Source: Cohnella rhizoplanae (lineage in GTDB: Bacteria; Bacillota; Bacilli; Paenibacillales; Paenibacillaceae). From it: a stretch of DNA of 64,000 nt. A program made the translations under genes and the position numbers. The notes beneath the pieces were generated by a model that saw only the letters and a program-made list of their open reading frames with translations, was not told the DNA's origin and did not search any database. The DNA is taken from the NCBI RefSeq assembly GCF_948329515.1, contig NZ_CAOJCN010000003.1, positions 310,001 through 374,000 on the forward strand, written 5' to 3'. Below, piece by piece: positions 31,118 through 40,073 of this stretch. The first letter of the stretch is position 1; each line of letters opens with the position of its first letter.

Positions 31118-31151
31118 GCCGGCGACGGCTCCGTCCGGGGAGGCGGTACGC

Positions 31152-31877
31152 GTGATGGAAGCGCTCGGCGGCTGGCTCCGCCAGGTCGTAGCCGCGGTCC
31201 TGCTGGCCGCGCTCATCGATCTGCTGCTCCCGAACCGCACGATGCAGCGCTATGTCAGGCTCGTGGCCGGCCTGTTCATCCTGCTGACGCTCGCCGCGCC
31301 GCTGCTCACCTGGATTCAGGGAGACATGGATGCCAAGCTGGCGGCCGGCATCGAGTGGGCGGAGCGCGAGCCGGGCATGGAGGAGGACGAAGGCGAGCTC
31401 GCATGGATCATGGCCGAGGCGAAGCGCATCGGCGACGGCAGGAACGATCAGGCGGCCGAACTCGCGGCGACCGGACTGGAGGCTCAGATTCGTTCGGCCG
31501 TCGAGCAGGAAGAGGGCGTGACGGTCGACGGCGTCGACGTTCAGGCAGCCTGGTCGGCGGATGGGACGCTGGAGGTCGGCGCGGTGACCGTGAGGCTTAA
31601 GCCGAGCGGACGGGCGGAGCGAACCGCGGACGCGAGCGACGCGCCGATTGCCGCAGTCGACCCGGTTGAGCCGGTGACCGTCGATATCGACGTCGGCGAA
31701 GCGAGGGGTCCGGACGGACCGGCTGTCCGTGCGGACGCGGAGGTGGACGGAGAGCCGGATGCCGTCGACGAGGCGGCCGCCGCCAGAGCCGGACGGATCG
31801 CGGCGTTGATCGCCGGACGCTTCGGCATCGCCACGGCCCGGATCGACGTCGTCCCGGCGGGGCGTCAGGGCGGATGA
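31152..31877 (+). CDS. spoIIIAF: Stage III sporulation protein SpoIIIAF
   Basis: The 241-residue protein has two N-terminal membrane helices (VVAAVLLAALIDLLLPN and YVRLVAGLFILLTLAAPLL) and a soluble domain typical of SpoIIIAF. The middle (about 160-205) is rich in Asp/Val/Pro and probably disordered, making it longer than the B. subtilis protein (about 206). The first start is GTG (31152) with GGGGAGG eight bases upstream; an ATG follows directly. Confidence 0.9.
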   Translation: MMEALGGWLRQVVAAVLLAALIDLLLPNRTMQRYVRLVAGLFILLTLAAPLLTWIQGDMDAKLAAGIEWAEREPGMEEDEGELAWIMAEAKRIGDGRNDQAAELAATGLEAQIRSAVEQEEGVTVDGVDVQAAWSADGTLEVGAVTVRLKPSGRAERTADASDAPIAAVDPVEPVTVDIDVGEARGPDGPAVRADAEVDGEPDAVDEAAAARAGRIAALIAGRFGIATARIDVVPAGRQGG

Positions 31878-31895
31878 CAGGAGGGAAACTGGCAA

Positions 31896-32552
31896 ATGGC
31901 CAAATGGCTGCAAAAGCTGGAAACGTACATCGGAGGCGGTCCGGGCGGCCCGAAGCGAGTGAAGACGTTCCGCTGGCTGATCCTGATCGGGCTGGTGGGC
32001 GCTGCGCTTATTCTGGCCTCCTCGTTCATCAAGATGAAACCCGTGACGCCGCCCGGCGCGGAAGATCCCTTGCCGTCCGGGGACGGAGACAAGCCGGCGC
32101 AGCAGGAGACGTTCCTCGGATCCTCCGAGAGCAAGGACGACCCGTTCTCCGACATCGAGACCCAGCTCGACATCAGGCTCAAGGAGATGCTGGAGAAGAT
32201 CGCGGGCGTCGGGACGGCGGACGTCATGGTGACCGTGGACTCGACGGAGGAGACGGTCGTACAGCTCAACGAAAAAAAATCGCAGCAGATCACCGACGAG
32301 ACGGACAAGAACGGAGCGAAGCGCCATATTACGGACGTCACGCAGGACGGCCAGGTCGTGCTCTACGAAGTATCGGGCGGGAAGTCGCCCATCGTCGTGA
32401 AGAAAATCAAACCCCGGCTGAGAGGCGTACTGATCGTGGCGAAGGGCGCGGGGAGCGCGACCGTTCGCCGGATGATCGCCGAAGCCGTCGCGTCCGGCAT
32501 GGACGTGCCGATCCACCGCGTATCGGTCATGCCGCGCACGGCCGAGCAATAA
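31896..32552 (+). CDS. spoIIIAG: Stage III sporulation protein SpoIIIAG
   Basis: A 218-residue bitopic protein: one helix (FRWLILIGLVGAALILASSFI), a Pro/Asp linker, then a ring-forming domain of the YscJ/FliF-like RBM type (LDIRLKEMLEKIAGVGTADVMVTVDST... to GVLIVAKGAGSATVRRMIAEAVASGMDVP). It makes a large ring in the intermembrane space. GGAGGG precedes the ATG. Confidence 0.95.
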   Translation: MAKWLQKLETYIGGGPGGPKRVKTFRWLILIGLVGAALILASSFIKMKPVTPPGAEDPLPSGDGDKPAQQETFLGSSESKDDPFSDIETQLDIRLKEMLEKIAGVGTADVMVTVDSTEETVVQLNEKKSQQITDETDKNGAKRHITDVTQDGQVVLYEVSGGKSPIVVKKIKPRLRGVLIVAKGAGSATVRRMIAEAVASGMDVPIHRVSVMPRTAEQ

Positions 32553-32601
32553 AGGTTACGGGCAATACCCATCCCCTAATTATTCAGGAGGTCATAATCA
32601 A

Positions 32602-33363
32602 ATGAACAACAAACGGCAAACGATTTGGCTCGTCTCGATGCTCTCGCTCATGGTCATCCTCTCCGCGTACTACCTTTTCACGGAGGACGTCACCCAGCCC
32701 GACCGCACGGCGCAGGAGCAGCAGGTGGGCACCGACGCGACGGGCGTGACCGGCAAGGCCGAGGACGACGGCATCGAGATTACTTCGGTTGACGGCGCCG
32801 GCGGGTTGACCGACGACGGGGCCGCCGCGCCGAGTCAGGAGGCCGCGGCTTCGCCCGAGGCGTCCGCAGGCACGGATAAGCAGACCTCGGCATCGCCGGA
32901 CGCGTCCGACGGCACCGACAAGGAGGCGGCGGCTTCGCCGGATGCGGGCAAGACCGGGGACGGCGCGGTGTCGCCCGAGGATCAGGAAGTGCTGAAGGGC
33001 ATGAGCAACCTGACCGCCCGCGAACAGTTCGACCAGATCCAGCTGGAGCGCGAGCAAGCGGCGTCCAAGGCATGGGAAGACCTGAACAAGGTAATCGGGG
33101 ACAGCTCCAAGTCGCAGGAGGAAGCCGCGTCGGCGGTAGAGGAGCAAAGCCGGATCACCGCGACCGAAGAGCGCATCGCGAGCCTCCAAGACAAGCTGGT
33201 GGCCGACTACGAGAACGCCGTCGTCAAGCAGGAGGGCGACAAGTTCGAGATCATCGTGCAGGCCGACGCGCTCGATTCCAAGCAGGCCGTCAAGATCGTC
33301 AAGCTCGCGACCAAGGAGCTGAGCGTGACGCCGGACGCCCTCTCGGTGCAGTTCATTCAGTAA
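32602..33363 (+). CDS. spoIIIAH: Stage III sporulation protein SpoIIIAH
   Basis: A 253-residue bitopic protein: one N-terminal helix (IWLVSMLSLMVILSAYYLF), then a C-terminal YscJ-like domain (about 130-253) that binds forespore SpoIIQ. Between them is a low-complexity Ala/Ser/Asp linker (about 73-112) with three imperfect ASP-x-A-S-x-GTDK-like repeats, which makes it longer than the B. subtilis protein (218). AGGAGG precedes the ATG. It is the last gene of the operon. Confidence 0.95.
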   Translation: MNNKRQTIWLVSMLSLMVILSAYYLFTEDVTQPDRTAQEQQVGTDATGVTGKAEDDGIEITSVDGAGGLTDDGAAAPSQEAAASPEASAGTDKQTSASPDASDGTDKEAAASPDAGKTGDGAVSPEDQEVLKGMSNLTAREQFDQIQLEREQAASKAWEDLNKVIGDSSKSQEEAASAVEEQSRITATEERIASLQDKLVADYENAVVKQEGDKFEIIVQADALDSKQAVKIVKLATKELSVTPDALSVQFIQ

Positions 33364-33394
33364 CGCGACGATAGCGAGCCGGTCCTGCCGGCAG

Positions 33395-33420
33395 AGAGCC
33401 GGCCGGCGGGCCGGCTCTTT
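33395..33420 (+). terminator. Terminator after the spoIIIA operon
   Basis: AGAGCCGGCC (33395-33404), GGCG, GGCCGGCTCT (33409-33418), TTT. It touches the accB promoter. Confidence 0.75.
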
Positions 33421-33445
33421 CCATTTCTTTCGATTATGTTATAAT
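33418..33445 (+). promoter_or_regulatory. Sigma-A promoter of accBC
   Basis: TTTCCA (33418-33423), 16 bases, perfect TATAAT (33440-33445). It gives a leader of about 165 bases before accB, in which I recognise no riboswitch. Confidence 0.6.
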
Positions 33446-33616
33446 GAGTCCGTTATGGGTACGTACAGGCTTTGCTATTCATACGTACATGCGATCGGGT
33501 CCGTCAGACGGCCCCACGTATGAACGGCGGCTTGCTGAATTGCCCTTTGGACGAGGGCGGCCAAGCCGCTTGGATTTCATACGGCAAATGCGACAGCCAA
33601 GGAGTGTAGGGCGAAT

Positions 33617-34096
33617 ATGTTCAAACTTAGCGAAATCAAAGAATTGATCAAACTCGTGGATCAAACGACCGTGCATGAGCTCGAAATCGAGAACGAAGGC
33701 GCTAGAATCTCCATCCGCAAACCGGGGCGCACGGAGGTCGTGAACGTTCAGACCGCTCCCGTGTCCCATACATACGCACCGGCTCCGGCACAGACGACCG
33801 CTGCCGCTCAGCCGCCTGCGGAGACGCAGCAGCCCGCGGGCCGCGACATGACCGGCCTGCATCAGATCCTTTCCCCGATGGTGGGCACGTTCTACCGCGC
33901 GCCTTCTCCGGACGCGCCGTCGTTCGTGAACGAAGGCGACAAGGTTCATGACAAGACGGTCGTGTGCATCCTCGAAGCGATGAAGCTGATGAACCCTCTC
34001 GAAGCCGAAGTGAAGGGCGAGATCGTCGAAGTACTGGCGCAGAACGGCCAACTCGTCGAGTTCGGGCAGCCGCTGTTCCTCGTCAAACCGGAATAA
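33617..34096 (+). CDS. accB: Biotin carboxyl carrier protein of acetyl-CoA carboxylase (AccB)
   Basis: A 159-residue carrier. The N-terminal part is FKLSEIKELIKLVDQTTVHELEIENEG, followed by a Pro/Ala/Gln linker (about 55-78) and the biotinyl domain, where EAMKLMN holds the biotinylated K123. It works with AccC to make malonyl-CoA for fatty acid synthesis. It is followed after 57 bases by accC. Confidence 0.97.
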   Translation: MFKLSEIKELIKLVDQTTVHELEIENEGARISIRKPGRTEVVNVQTAPVSHTYAPAPAQTTAAAQPPAETQQPAGRDMTGLHQILSPMVGTFYRAPSPDAPSFVNEGDKVHDKTVVCILEAMKLMNPLEAEVKGEIVEVLAQNGQLVEFGQPLFLVKPE

Positions 34097-34153
34097 AGCG
34101 CGCTTTTTCCGGCGGCCCTCCGGCCGCCGGAACTACGAAGGGGGACTTGTAAC

Positions 34154-35521
34154 TTGAACATCCATAAGATTCTGGTGGCCAACCGGGGCGAGATCGCCGT
34201 GCGCATCATTCGCGCCTGCCGCGAGCTTGGCATCTCTACGGTGGCCGTATATTCCGAAGGCGATCGCGAGTCTCTCCATCTGAAGCTCGCGGACGAGGCC
34301 TATTGCATCGGGCCGATCGCTTCCAAGGACAGCTATCTGAATCTAACCAATATCATGAGCGTCGCTACGCTTACCGAGTGCGACGCCATCCATCCCGGCT
34401 ACGGGTTCCTTTCCGAAAACGCCGATTTCGCCGAAATATGCGAGACGTGCAATATTGTATTCATCGGCCCTTCGGCCGAAGCGATCAGCCGCATGGGCGA
34501 CAAATCCGTGGCCAAGCAGACGATGAAGGACGCGGACGTGCCTGTCATTCCGGGGTCCGACGGGCTTGTCGAGGATCTCGACGAGGCCATTCGCGTCGCA
34601 CGGGAGATCGGCTACCCCGTCATCATTAAGGCGACGGCGGGCGGCGGCGGCCGGGGCATTCGCCTCGCCGACGACGAAGAGATGCTCGTCCGCGAGATCT
34701 CGACCGCGCAGCAGGAAGCGCAAAAGGCATTCGGCAACTCCGGCGTCTATCTCGAAAAGTACTTGACGGGCATGAAGCACGTCGAGATTCAGATCATCGC
34801 CGACAAGCACGGCAACGTCTGCCATCTCGGCGAACGCGACTGCTCCGTGCAGCGCCGCCGCCAGAAGCTCGTCGAGGAAGCGCCTTGCCCGGTTATGACG
34901 CCGGAGCTGCGCGAGCGCATGGGCCAGGCCGCCGTGCGCGCCGCGCGCGCCGTGGACTATTCCGGCGCGGGGACGATCGAGTTTCTGCTCGGTCCGGACG
35001 GGAACTTCTACTTCATGGAGATGAATACCCGGATCCAGGTGGAGCATCCCGTTACCGAGCTCATTACGGGCATTGACCTGATCAAGGAAATGATCTCTAT
35101 TGCGGAGGGCCGCCCGCTCAGCTTCACCCAAGAAGAAGTCCGCTTCGACGGCTGGAGCATCGAGTGCAGGATCAACGCAGAGGACCCGGACCGCAACTTC
35201 ATGCCTTCTCCGGGCCGCATCGGCTTCTACCTGCCGCCGGGAGGTCCCGGCGTGCGCGTGGACAGCGGAGCCTATCCGGGTTACATGATCTCCCCTCATT
35301 ACGATTCGATGATCGCGAAGCTGATCGTATGGGGGCCGACCCGCGAGGAAGCGATCGCGCGGGCGAGACGCGCGCTCGGCGAGTTCATGATCGAGGGCGT
35401 CAAGACGACGATTCCGTTCCACCTGAAGCTGCTGAATCATCCCTTGTTCAACAAAGGCACGTTCGATATCAAGTTCCTCGAGGAGCATGACGTAAACGCG
35501 CCGTACGGCGAAGAAGCATAG
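34154..35521 (+). CDS. accC: Biotin carboxylase subunit of acetyl-CoA carboxylase (AccC)
   Basis: The 455-residue ATP-grasp enzyme carboxylates the biotin on AccB. Visible: the N-terminal [23 protein letters not shown], the glycine-rich ATP loop [39 protein letters not shown] (catalytic Glu/Asn/Arg) and the C-terminal cap. The start is TTG at 34154 with AAGGGGGA upstream. The normal length argues for a complete gene. Confidence 0.97.
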   Translation: MNIHKILVANRGEIAVRIIRACRELGISTVAVYSEGDRESLHLKLADEAYCIGPIASKDSYLNLTNIMSVATLTECDAIHPGYGFLSENADFAEICETCNIVFIGPSAEAISRMGDKSVAKQTMKDADVPVIPGSDGLVEDLDEAIRVAREIGYPVIIKATAGGGGRGIRLADDEEMLVREISTAQQEAQKAFGNSGVYLEKYLTGMKHVEIQIIADKHGNVCHLGERDCSVQRRRQKLVEEAPCPVMTPELRERMGQAAVRAARAVDYSGAGTIEFLLGPDGNFYFMEMNTRIQVEHPVTELITGIDLIKEMISIAEGRPLSFTQEEVRFDGWSIECRINAEDPDRNFMPSPGRIGFYLPPGGPGVRVDSGAYPGYMISPHYDSMIAKLIVWGPTREEAIARARRALGEFMIEGVKTTIPFHLKLLNHPLFNKGTFDIKFLEEHDVNAPYGEEA

Positions 35522-35590
35522 GATGCCGGCGGAGGGTCGGCCGCGCCGGAGACGGCATTCGGCGCGACCCTTAGTCGGCCTTCCGGAGGT

Positions 35591-35619
35591 TTGTCATAAT
35601 TCTTGGCCTTTGCTATAGT
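35591..35619 (+). promoter_or_regulatory. Sigma-A promoter of the yqhY-amaP-DUF2273 group
   Basis: TTGTCA (35591-35596), exactly 17 bases, TATAGT (35614-35619), 53 bases before the Asp23 gene. Confidence 0.75.
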
Positions 35620-35671
35620 ATTAATATTGAAGGCCTGACCGACGACATGACGTGAGGAGGTGTACCAGCGA

Positions 35672-36079
35672 ATGGAAGCATTGGTGGCTGACTACGAGAG
35701 AACCGACATGGGGACCATTCAGATCGCTCCGGAAGTCATTGAGATTATCGCGGGGTTGGCAACGGTCGAAGTAGAGGGAGTCGCGGGCATGAGCGGCGGC
35801 ATCTCATCGGGCATCGCAGAACTGCTGGGGCGCAAGAACCTGTCCAAGGGCGTCAAGGTTGAAGTGGGTCAAAAAGAAGCGGCGATCGACGTGTCGATCA
35901 TCGTCGAGTACGGCAGGAGGATCACGGAGATCGCTTCCGAGGTTCAACAAGGCGTGAAGCGTTCGATCGAGGTGATGACGGGCCTTAACGTCGTCGAAGT
36001 CAACGTTCATGTCCACGACGTGTTGTTCAAGCCGGCGGACAAGATCGAAGAAGAAGATGCGCAACTGCGCGTGAGATGA
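35672..36079 (+). CDS. yqhY: Asp23/Gls24 family protein YqhY
   Basis: 135 residues from the ATG at 35672 (GAGGAGGTG nine bases upstream). The Asp23 domain runs from GTIQIAPEVIEIIAGLATVEVEGVAGMSGG through VDVSIIVEYGRRITEIASEVQQGVKRSIEVMTGLNVVEVNVHV. In Bacillus subtilis yqhY sits in the accBC operon and its loss disturbs lipid synthesis. Here it has its own promoter and is followed by the membrane anchor amaP. Confidence 0.93.
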   Translation: MEALVADYERTDMGTIQIAPEVIEIIAGLATVEVEGVAGMSGGISSGIAELLGRKNLSKGVKVEVGQKEAAIDVSIIVEYGRRITEIASEVQQGVKRSIEVMTGLNVVEVNVHVHDVLFKPADKIEEEDAQLRVR

Positions 36080-36234
36080 CGCCGGCGCTGCCGGACATGG
36101 CAGTCGTCTCTCTTGGAATTGCGGGTGACGGCGCCTTGATGGCCTGACCTTACGAGGGAGGGTCCATCGGGCGCTTTTTCGGCCATCCAGGCCGCTTGAC
36201 GTTCAGATCGGTCACGACAGGAGGAGTCGGTTAC

Positions 36235-36798
36235 GTGTTCAAAGTATGGGACAGGCTGCTGCTTTTCATTTATGCCCTGGCGATCGTCGTCGCCTCTGCC
36301 TTTGCCGTCGCGGTCGCGCTCGGCGCTTTTTCGATGGAATGGCTGACCGAAGTCGTCGACCAGGCGACCGGCGATTACCGGCCGCTGCAGATCGCGGTCA
36401 TCGCGGTGGCGGCCGTCATCATCCTCATCAGCCTCCGGTTTCTCGTGCTGTCGGTCGGACGTCTGAACAGCGCCGCTCCGACGATCAATCAGCGGACCGA
36501 GCACGGAGATATCCAGATTTCCATCGAGACCGTCGAGAACTTGGCGCTCAAGGCCGCGTCCCGTTCGAAGGGCGTAAAGGATCTGCGCGCCCGCGTGCGC
36601 GTTGCCGAGGCGGGTCTGCATATCACGATCCGTGCCTTCGTGGACGGCGAGGGCTCGATCCCGACGTTGTCCGAGGATATGCAGCGCACGGTGTCCCAAC
36701 AGATCGAAGAGACGACGGGCATTCCCGTATCCGACGTGACCGTGTATATCGCGAACGTGACGCAGGCGCCGACGACGTTCAAAAGCCGCGTGGAATAG
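36235..36798 (+). CDS. amaP: Alkaline shock response membrane anchor protein AmaP
   Basis: 187 residues from the GTG at 36235 (GGAGGAG eight bases upstream). Two membrane helices (LLLFIYALAIVVASAFAVAVALG and LQIAVIAVAAVIILISLRFLVL) precede a cytoplasmic Asp23-like domain (HGDIQISIETVENLALKAASRSKGVKDLRARV). In Staphylococcus AmaP tethers Asp23 to the membrane. The Asp23-AmaP-DUF2273 order here matches that cluster. Confidence 0.9.
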   Translation: MFKVWDRLLLFIYALAIVVASAFAVAVALGAFSMEWLTEVVDQATGDYRPLQIAVIAVAAVIILISLRFLVLSVGRLNSAAPTINQRTEHGDIQISIETVENLALKAASRSKGVKDLRARVRVAEAGLHITIRAFVDGEGSIPTLSEDMQRTVSQQIEETTGIPVSDVTVYIANVTQAPTTFKSRVE

Positions 36799-36813
36799 GA
36801 GGCATCGCCATCC

Positions 36814-37047
36814 ATGTGGAGACTATGGTGGGACAATTACGGGGGCCGGACGCTGGGCGTGGCCGCCGGCTTGCTTTTCGGCCTTATTTATCTAATCGTC
36901 GGATTCTGGGACATGCTGTTTTTCGCGCTGCTCGTCGGCATCGGCTTTGCCGTGGGCAAGCATCGCGACGAGCGGCGGGGTCCGCTTTTTCATTGGGGAA
37001 GAATGACGGAATGGCTCTCCGAGCGTTGGCCCGGAGGACGTAGTTAA
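36814..37047 (+). CDS. DUF2273 small membrane protein
   Basis: The 77-residue protein has WWDNYGGRTLGVAAGLLFGLIYLIVGFWDMLFFALLVGIGFAVGKHRD, typical of DUF2273: two helices with a Gly-rich first helix. It is usually encoded beside Asp23 and AmaP and presumed part of that membrane-associated complex. It starts 16 bases after amaP. Confidence 0.88.
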   Translation: MWRLWWDNYGGRTLGVAAGLLFGLIYLIVGFWDMLFFALLVGIGFAVGKHRDERRGPLFHWGRMTEWLSERWPGGRS

Positions 37048-37068
37048 GACTTAATTCGCGGAGGATTC

Positions 37069-37572
37069 ATGAAGCGCAGATTGGCGAGAGAGATTGCGGT
37101 ACAGAGTCTGTACCAGATGGAAATGAACGGCGTGTCGGCACAGGAAGCGGTCGACGCCGTCATGGAGGAAGCAAAGGGCGACAACGAGATGGAAACGGAA
37201 GTCGCTGAACTGGCGGCGGTCGACGGCTTCACGCGGGAGCTCGTGCTGGGCGTGAAGGCGAATCAGGATGCGCTGGACGCGCAGCTGGCGGGTTATTTGA
37301 CCGGCTGGCAGGTGGATCGTCTCTCCAGAGTGGACAGGCAGATTCTGCGCCTGGCCGCATACGAGATGAACCACCGCAAGGACGTGCCTGCCAAGGTCGC
37401 GGTGAACGAGGCGATCGAGCTGGCCAAGCACTTCGGCACGGACGAATCCGGCAAATTCGTCAACGGCGTGCTGGGGCGGCTTATTCGCGAGAGCGGCACT
37501 ACGAAAATCGGCGACGGCGCGGAATCCGAGGCCGGACCGGCATCCGCATCGGAAGGAGAGAAAGACGAATGA
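37069..37572 (+). CDS. nusB: Transcription antitermination factor NusB
   Basis: A 167-residue all-helical RNA-binding protein ([72 protein letters not shown]). It binds boxA with NusE to prevent termination in rRNA operons. The C-terminal 25 residues are an acidic Ser/Ala/Glu extension. Its TGA overlaps the folD ATG (ATGA). Confidence 0.96.
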   Translation: MKRRLAREIAVQSLYQMEMNGVSAQEAVDAVMEEAKGDNEMETEVAELAAVDGFTRELVLGVKANQDALDAQLAGYLTGWQVDRLSRVDRQILRLAAYEMNHRKDVPAKVAVNEAIELAKHFGTDESGKFVNGVLGRLIRESGTTKIGDGAESEAGPASASEGEKDE

Positions 37573-38426
37573 GCGCGCAAATCATCGACGGCAAGCGGAT
37601 CGCGAGCGAGATTCGCGAAGAGATCAAGCGTGACGCGGAGTCGCTCGCGGCGAAGGGCGTTAAGCCCGGCCTCGCCGTCGTGCTGGTCGGAGAAGATCCG
37701 GCTTCGCAAGTGTACGTCCGCAACAAGGCGAAGGCGTGCGAGGAGCTCGGATTTTACTCCGAGGTTCATCGCCTGTCCGCCGAGACGACGCAGGATGAGC
37801 TGCTGTCGCTGATCGCCAGGCTGAACGCCCAGGCGGACATCAACGGCATTCTCGTGCAGCTGCCGCTGCCGGGGCATATCGCGGAGAAGGCCGTCATCGA
37901 CGCCATTTCCGTGGAAAAGGACGTGGACGGCTTCCATCCGGTCAGCGTGGGCAACCTGCTCATCGGGGACGACGCTCTACAGCCCTGCACGCCTTCCGGC
38001 GTCATCGAGCTGCTGAAGCGCACGGACAACGATCCGGCAGGCAAGCACGCCGTCGTCATCGGCCGCAGCAATATCGTCGGCAAGCCGGTGTCCATCCTGC
38101 TTCTGCGGGAGCATGCGACCGTAACGATCTGCCACTCGCGCACGCCGGATCTGCCCTCGGTCGTCCGCGGCGCGGACATCGTCGTCGCGGCCGTCGGCGT
38201 GCCGAAGCTCGTCAAGGCCGACTGGGTGAAGCCGGGCGCCGTCGTCATCGACGTCGGCGTCAACCGGCTGCCGGACGGCAAGCTGTGCGGGGACGTCGAC
38301 TATGAAGACGTAGCGCCGGTGGCCGGTTGGATCACGCCGGTGCCGGGCGGCGTCGGCCCGATGACGATCACGATGCTGATGCTGAACACGCTGAAGTCCG
38401 CCAAGCGCGCGCACGGCATCCACTAG
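37569..38426 (+). CDS. folD: Methylenetetrahydrofolate dehydrogenase/cyclohydrolase FolD
   Basis: The 285-residue bifunctional enzyme interconverts methylene-, methenyl- and formyl-tetrahydrofolate. It shows [14 protein letters not shown] with the catalytic tyrosine and lysine, [23 protein letters not shown] and the Rossmann motif [18 protein letters not shown]. The C-terminus carries [14 protein letters not shown]. It is complete and overlaps nusB by four bases. Confidence 0.97.
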   Translation: MSAQIIDGKRIASEIREEIKRDAESLAAKGVKPGLAVVLVGEDPASQVYVRNKAKACEELGFYSEVHRLSAETTQDELLSLIARLNAQADINGILVQLPLPGHIAEKAVIDAISVEKDVDGFHPVSVGNLLIGDDALQPCTPSGVIELLKRTDNDPAGKHAVVIGRSNIVGKPVSILLLREHATVTICHSRTPDLPSVVRGADIVVAAVGVPKLVKADWVKPGAVVIDVGVNRLPDGKLCGDVDYEDVAPVAGWITPVPGGVGPMTITMLMLNTLKSAKRAHGIH

Positions 38427-38441
38427 GACGGGGGCGAGGCG

Positions 38442-39812
38442 ATGATCGATCAGCCGGCCCGCGTCCTCACGATCAGGGACGTCAACCGTTATATAAAGAT
38501 GAAGCTAGAAGGCGACCCCAAGCTTCAGGATATTTGGCTGCGGGGGGAGATTTCGAATTTTACCCATCATTCCAGCGGTCATATGTACTTTACCTTGAAG
38601 GACGAGAGCGGACGCCTCAAGAGCATCATGTTCGCTTCCCATAATCAACGCCTCCCGTTCCGTCCCAAGGACGGCATGAAGGTGATCGCGCGGGGCGGCG
38701 TGTCCGTCTACGAGCGCGACGGGCAATATCAGTTCTACGTGACGGCCATGCAGCCCGACGGCATCGGCAGCCTGTTCCTGGCCTACGAGCAGCTCAAAAA
38801 GAAGCTGCACGGGGAAGGCTTGTTCGACGAGTCGGTCAAGCGGCCCATTCCTAAATATCCGAAGTCCATCGGCATCATCACGTCACCGACGGGAGCGGCC
38901 GTGCGGGATATCATCATCACGCTGCAGCGCAGGCATCCCGCGGTATCCATCGTGCTGTATCCGGTATCGGTCCAGGGGACGGGGGCCGCACCTTCGATCG
39001 TGAAGGCGATCCAGGCGATGAATCGCCTGGCCGAGACGGACGTGCTGATCGTGGGCCGAGGCGGCGGTTCGCTCGAGGAACTATGGGCGTTCAACGAAGA
39101 AGCGGTCGCGCGCGCGATCCGCGCGTCCTTGATTCCCGTCATCTCGGCCGTCGGCCACGAGACGGACTTCACGATCGCCGACTTCGCGGCCGACCTGCGA
39201 GCGGCCACGCCTACGGCTGCGGCCGAGCTGGCGGTTCCGCATGTCGCAGAGCTCCAGGAGCGGCTCGGACATCTCGAGCAGCGGATGGCCCGCTCGCTCG
39301 GAAGCCAGCTCGGCCGCGCGCGGGAGCGTTACCGCCATGCGGCGAGATCGCCTTATTTTACGCAGCCGCGGCGTTCGCTGCTCGCTTCGGCCGAGCGACT
39401 GGACAGGCTGCGGGACAGGCTGGGCTACCGCACTTCGGCGCTCGCCGACCGCAGCCGCGAACGGCTGTCCAGATTGAGCGGCAGGCTGGCCGGGGCGAGT
39501 CCGACCGAGCAAGCGGTGTACGCGAGAAAGCGCAAGGAAGCCGCCGAAAAGTCGTTGACCGCGGCGATGCGGGGCATCTTGCGGGACGGGCGAGGCGCCT
39601 TCGGCTCGGCGATCCGGCAGCTAGACGCGCTGAGCCCGCTCAAGGTCATGGCGCGGGGGTACAGCCTGGCATACGACGAAGACGAGAAAAAGCTGCTGCG
39701 CTCCGCAAGCGAGGCACAGGCCGGCGACCATATCGTCGTGAGGCTGGCCGACGGTAAGTTGGATTGCCGCGTGGCGGCAGTGCATGGGGAGGCGAATACG
39801 GATGACGAATGA
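38442..39812 (+). CDS. xseA: Exodeoxyribonuclease VII large subunit
   Basis: The 456-residue protein starts with an OB fold (about 8-100: LTIRDVNRYIKMKLEGDPKLQDIWLRGEISNF) followed by the nuclease domain (VGIITSPTG-like region, VLIVGRGGGSLEELWAFNEEAVARAI, SAVGHETDFTIADFAADLRAATPTAAAE). The long helical region after about 265 interacts with XseB. Ends as DDE with its TGA overlapping the start region of xseB. Confidence 0.96.
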   Translation: MIDQPARVLTIRDVNRYIKMKLEGDPKLQDIWLRGEISNFTHHSSGHMYFTLKDESGRLKSIMFASHNQRLPFRPKDGMKVIARGGVSVYERDGQYQFYVTAMQPDGIGSLFLAYEQLKKKLHGEGLFDESVKRPIPKYPKSIGIITSPTGAAVRDIIITLQRRHPAVSIVLYPVSVQGTGAAPSIVKAIQAMNRLAETDVLIVGRGGGSLEELWAFNEEAVARAIRASLIPVISAVGHETDFTIADFAADLRAATPTAAAELAVPHVAELQERLGHLEQRMARSLGSQLGRARERYRHAARSPYFTQPRRSLLASAERLDRLRDRLGYRTSALADRSRERLSRLSGRLAGASPTEQAVYARKRKEAAEKSLTAAMRGILRDGRGAFGSAIRQLDALSPLKVMARGYSLAYDEDEKKLLRSASEAQAGDHIVVRLADGKLDCRVAAVHGEANTDDE

Positions 39813-40065
39813 AAGTGAAACGGCGCTGTCCTTCGAGCAGGCGATGGAACGTCTCGAGGGCATCGTATCCAAGCTGGAGAGCGGCGACGTGCCGCTGGAG
39901 GCCGCGATCGAGCTGTACCAGGAAGGCATGGCGCTGTCCAGGCTGTGCGGGCAGAAGCTGGAGCAGGTGGAGCGCCGGATCGAGATGCTGATGGAGGACG
40001 GCGAGGGCTTGCAGCGCAAGCCGTTCGCGCCGCAGCAGAACGAGTCAGGCGGCAAAGGGGAGTAA
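39802..40065 (+). CDS. xseB: Exodeoxyribonuclease VII small subunit
   Basis: 87 residues from the ATG at 39802 (GGGGAGG nine bases upstream), overlapping the xseA end by 11 bases. Contains the family pattern SFEQAMERLEGIVSKLESGDVPLEAAIELYQEGMALSRLCGQKLEQVERRIEML. Many copies assemble around XseA. Confidence 0.94.
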   Translation: MTNESETALSFEQAMERLEGIVSKLESGDVPLEAAIELYQEGMALSRLCGQKLEQVERRIEMLMEDGEGLQRKPFAPQQNESGGKGE

Positions 40066-40073
40066 ACTTAGAC

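Noticed and set aside
33446..33616. Riboswitch or small gene in the accB leader
   Set aside because: The 170-base leader has no conserved aptamer motif I can identify, and its open frame lacks a ribosome site.
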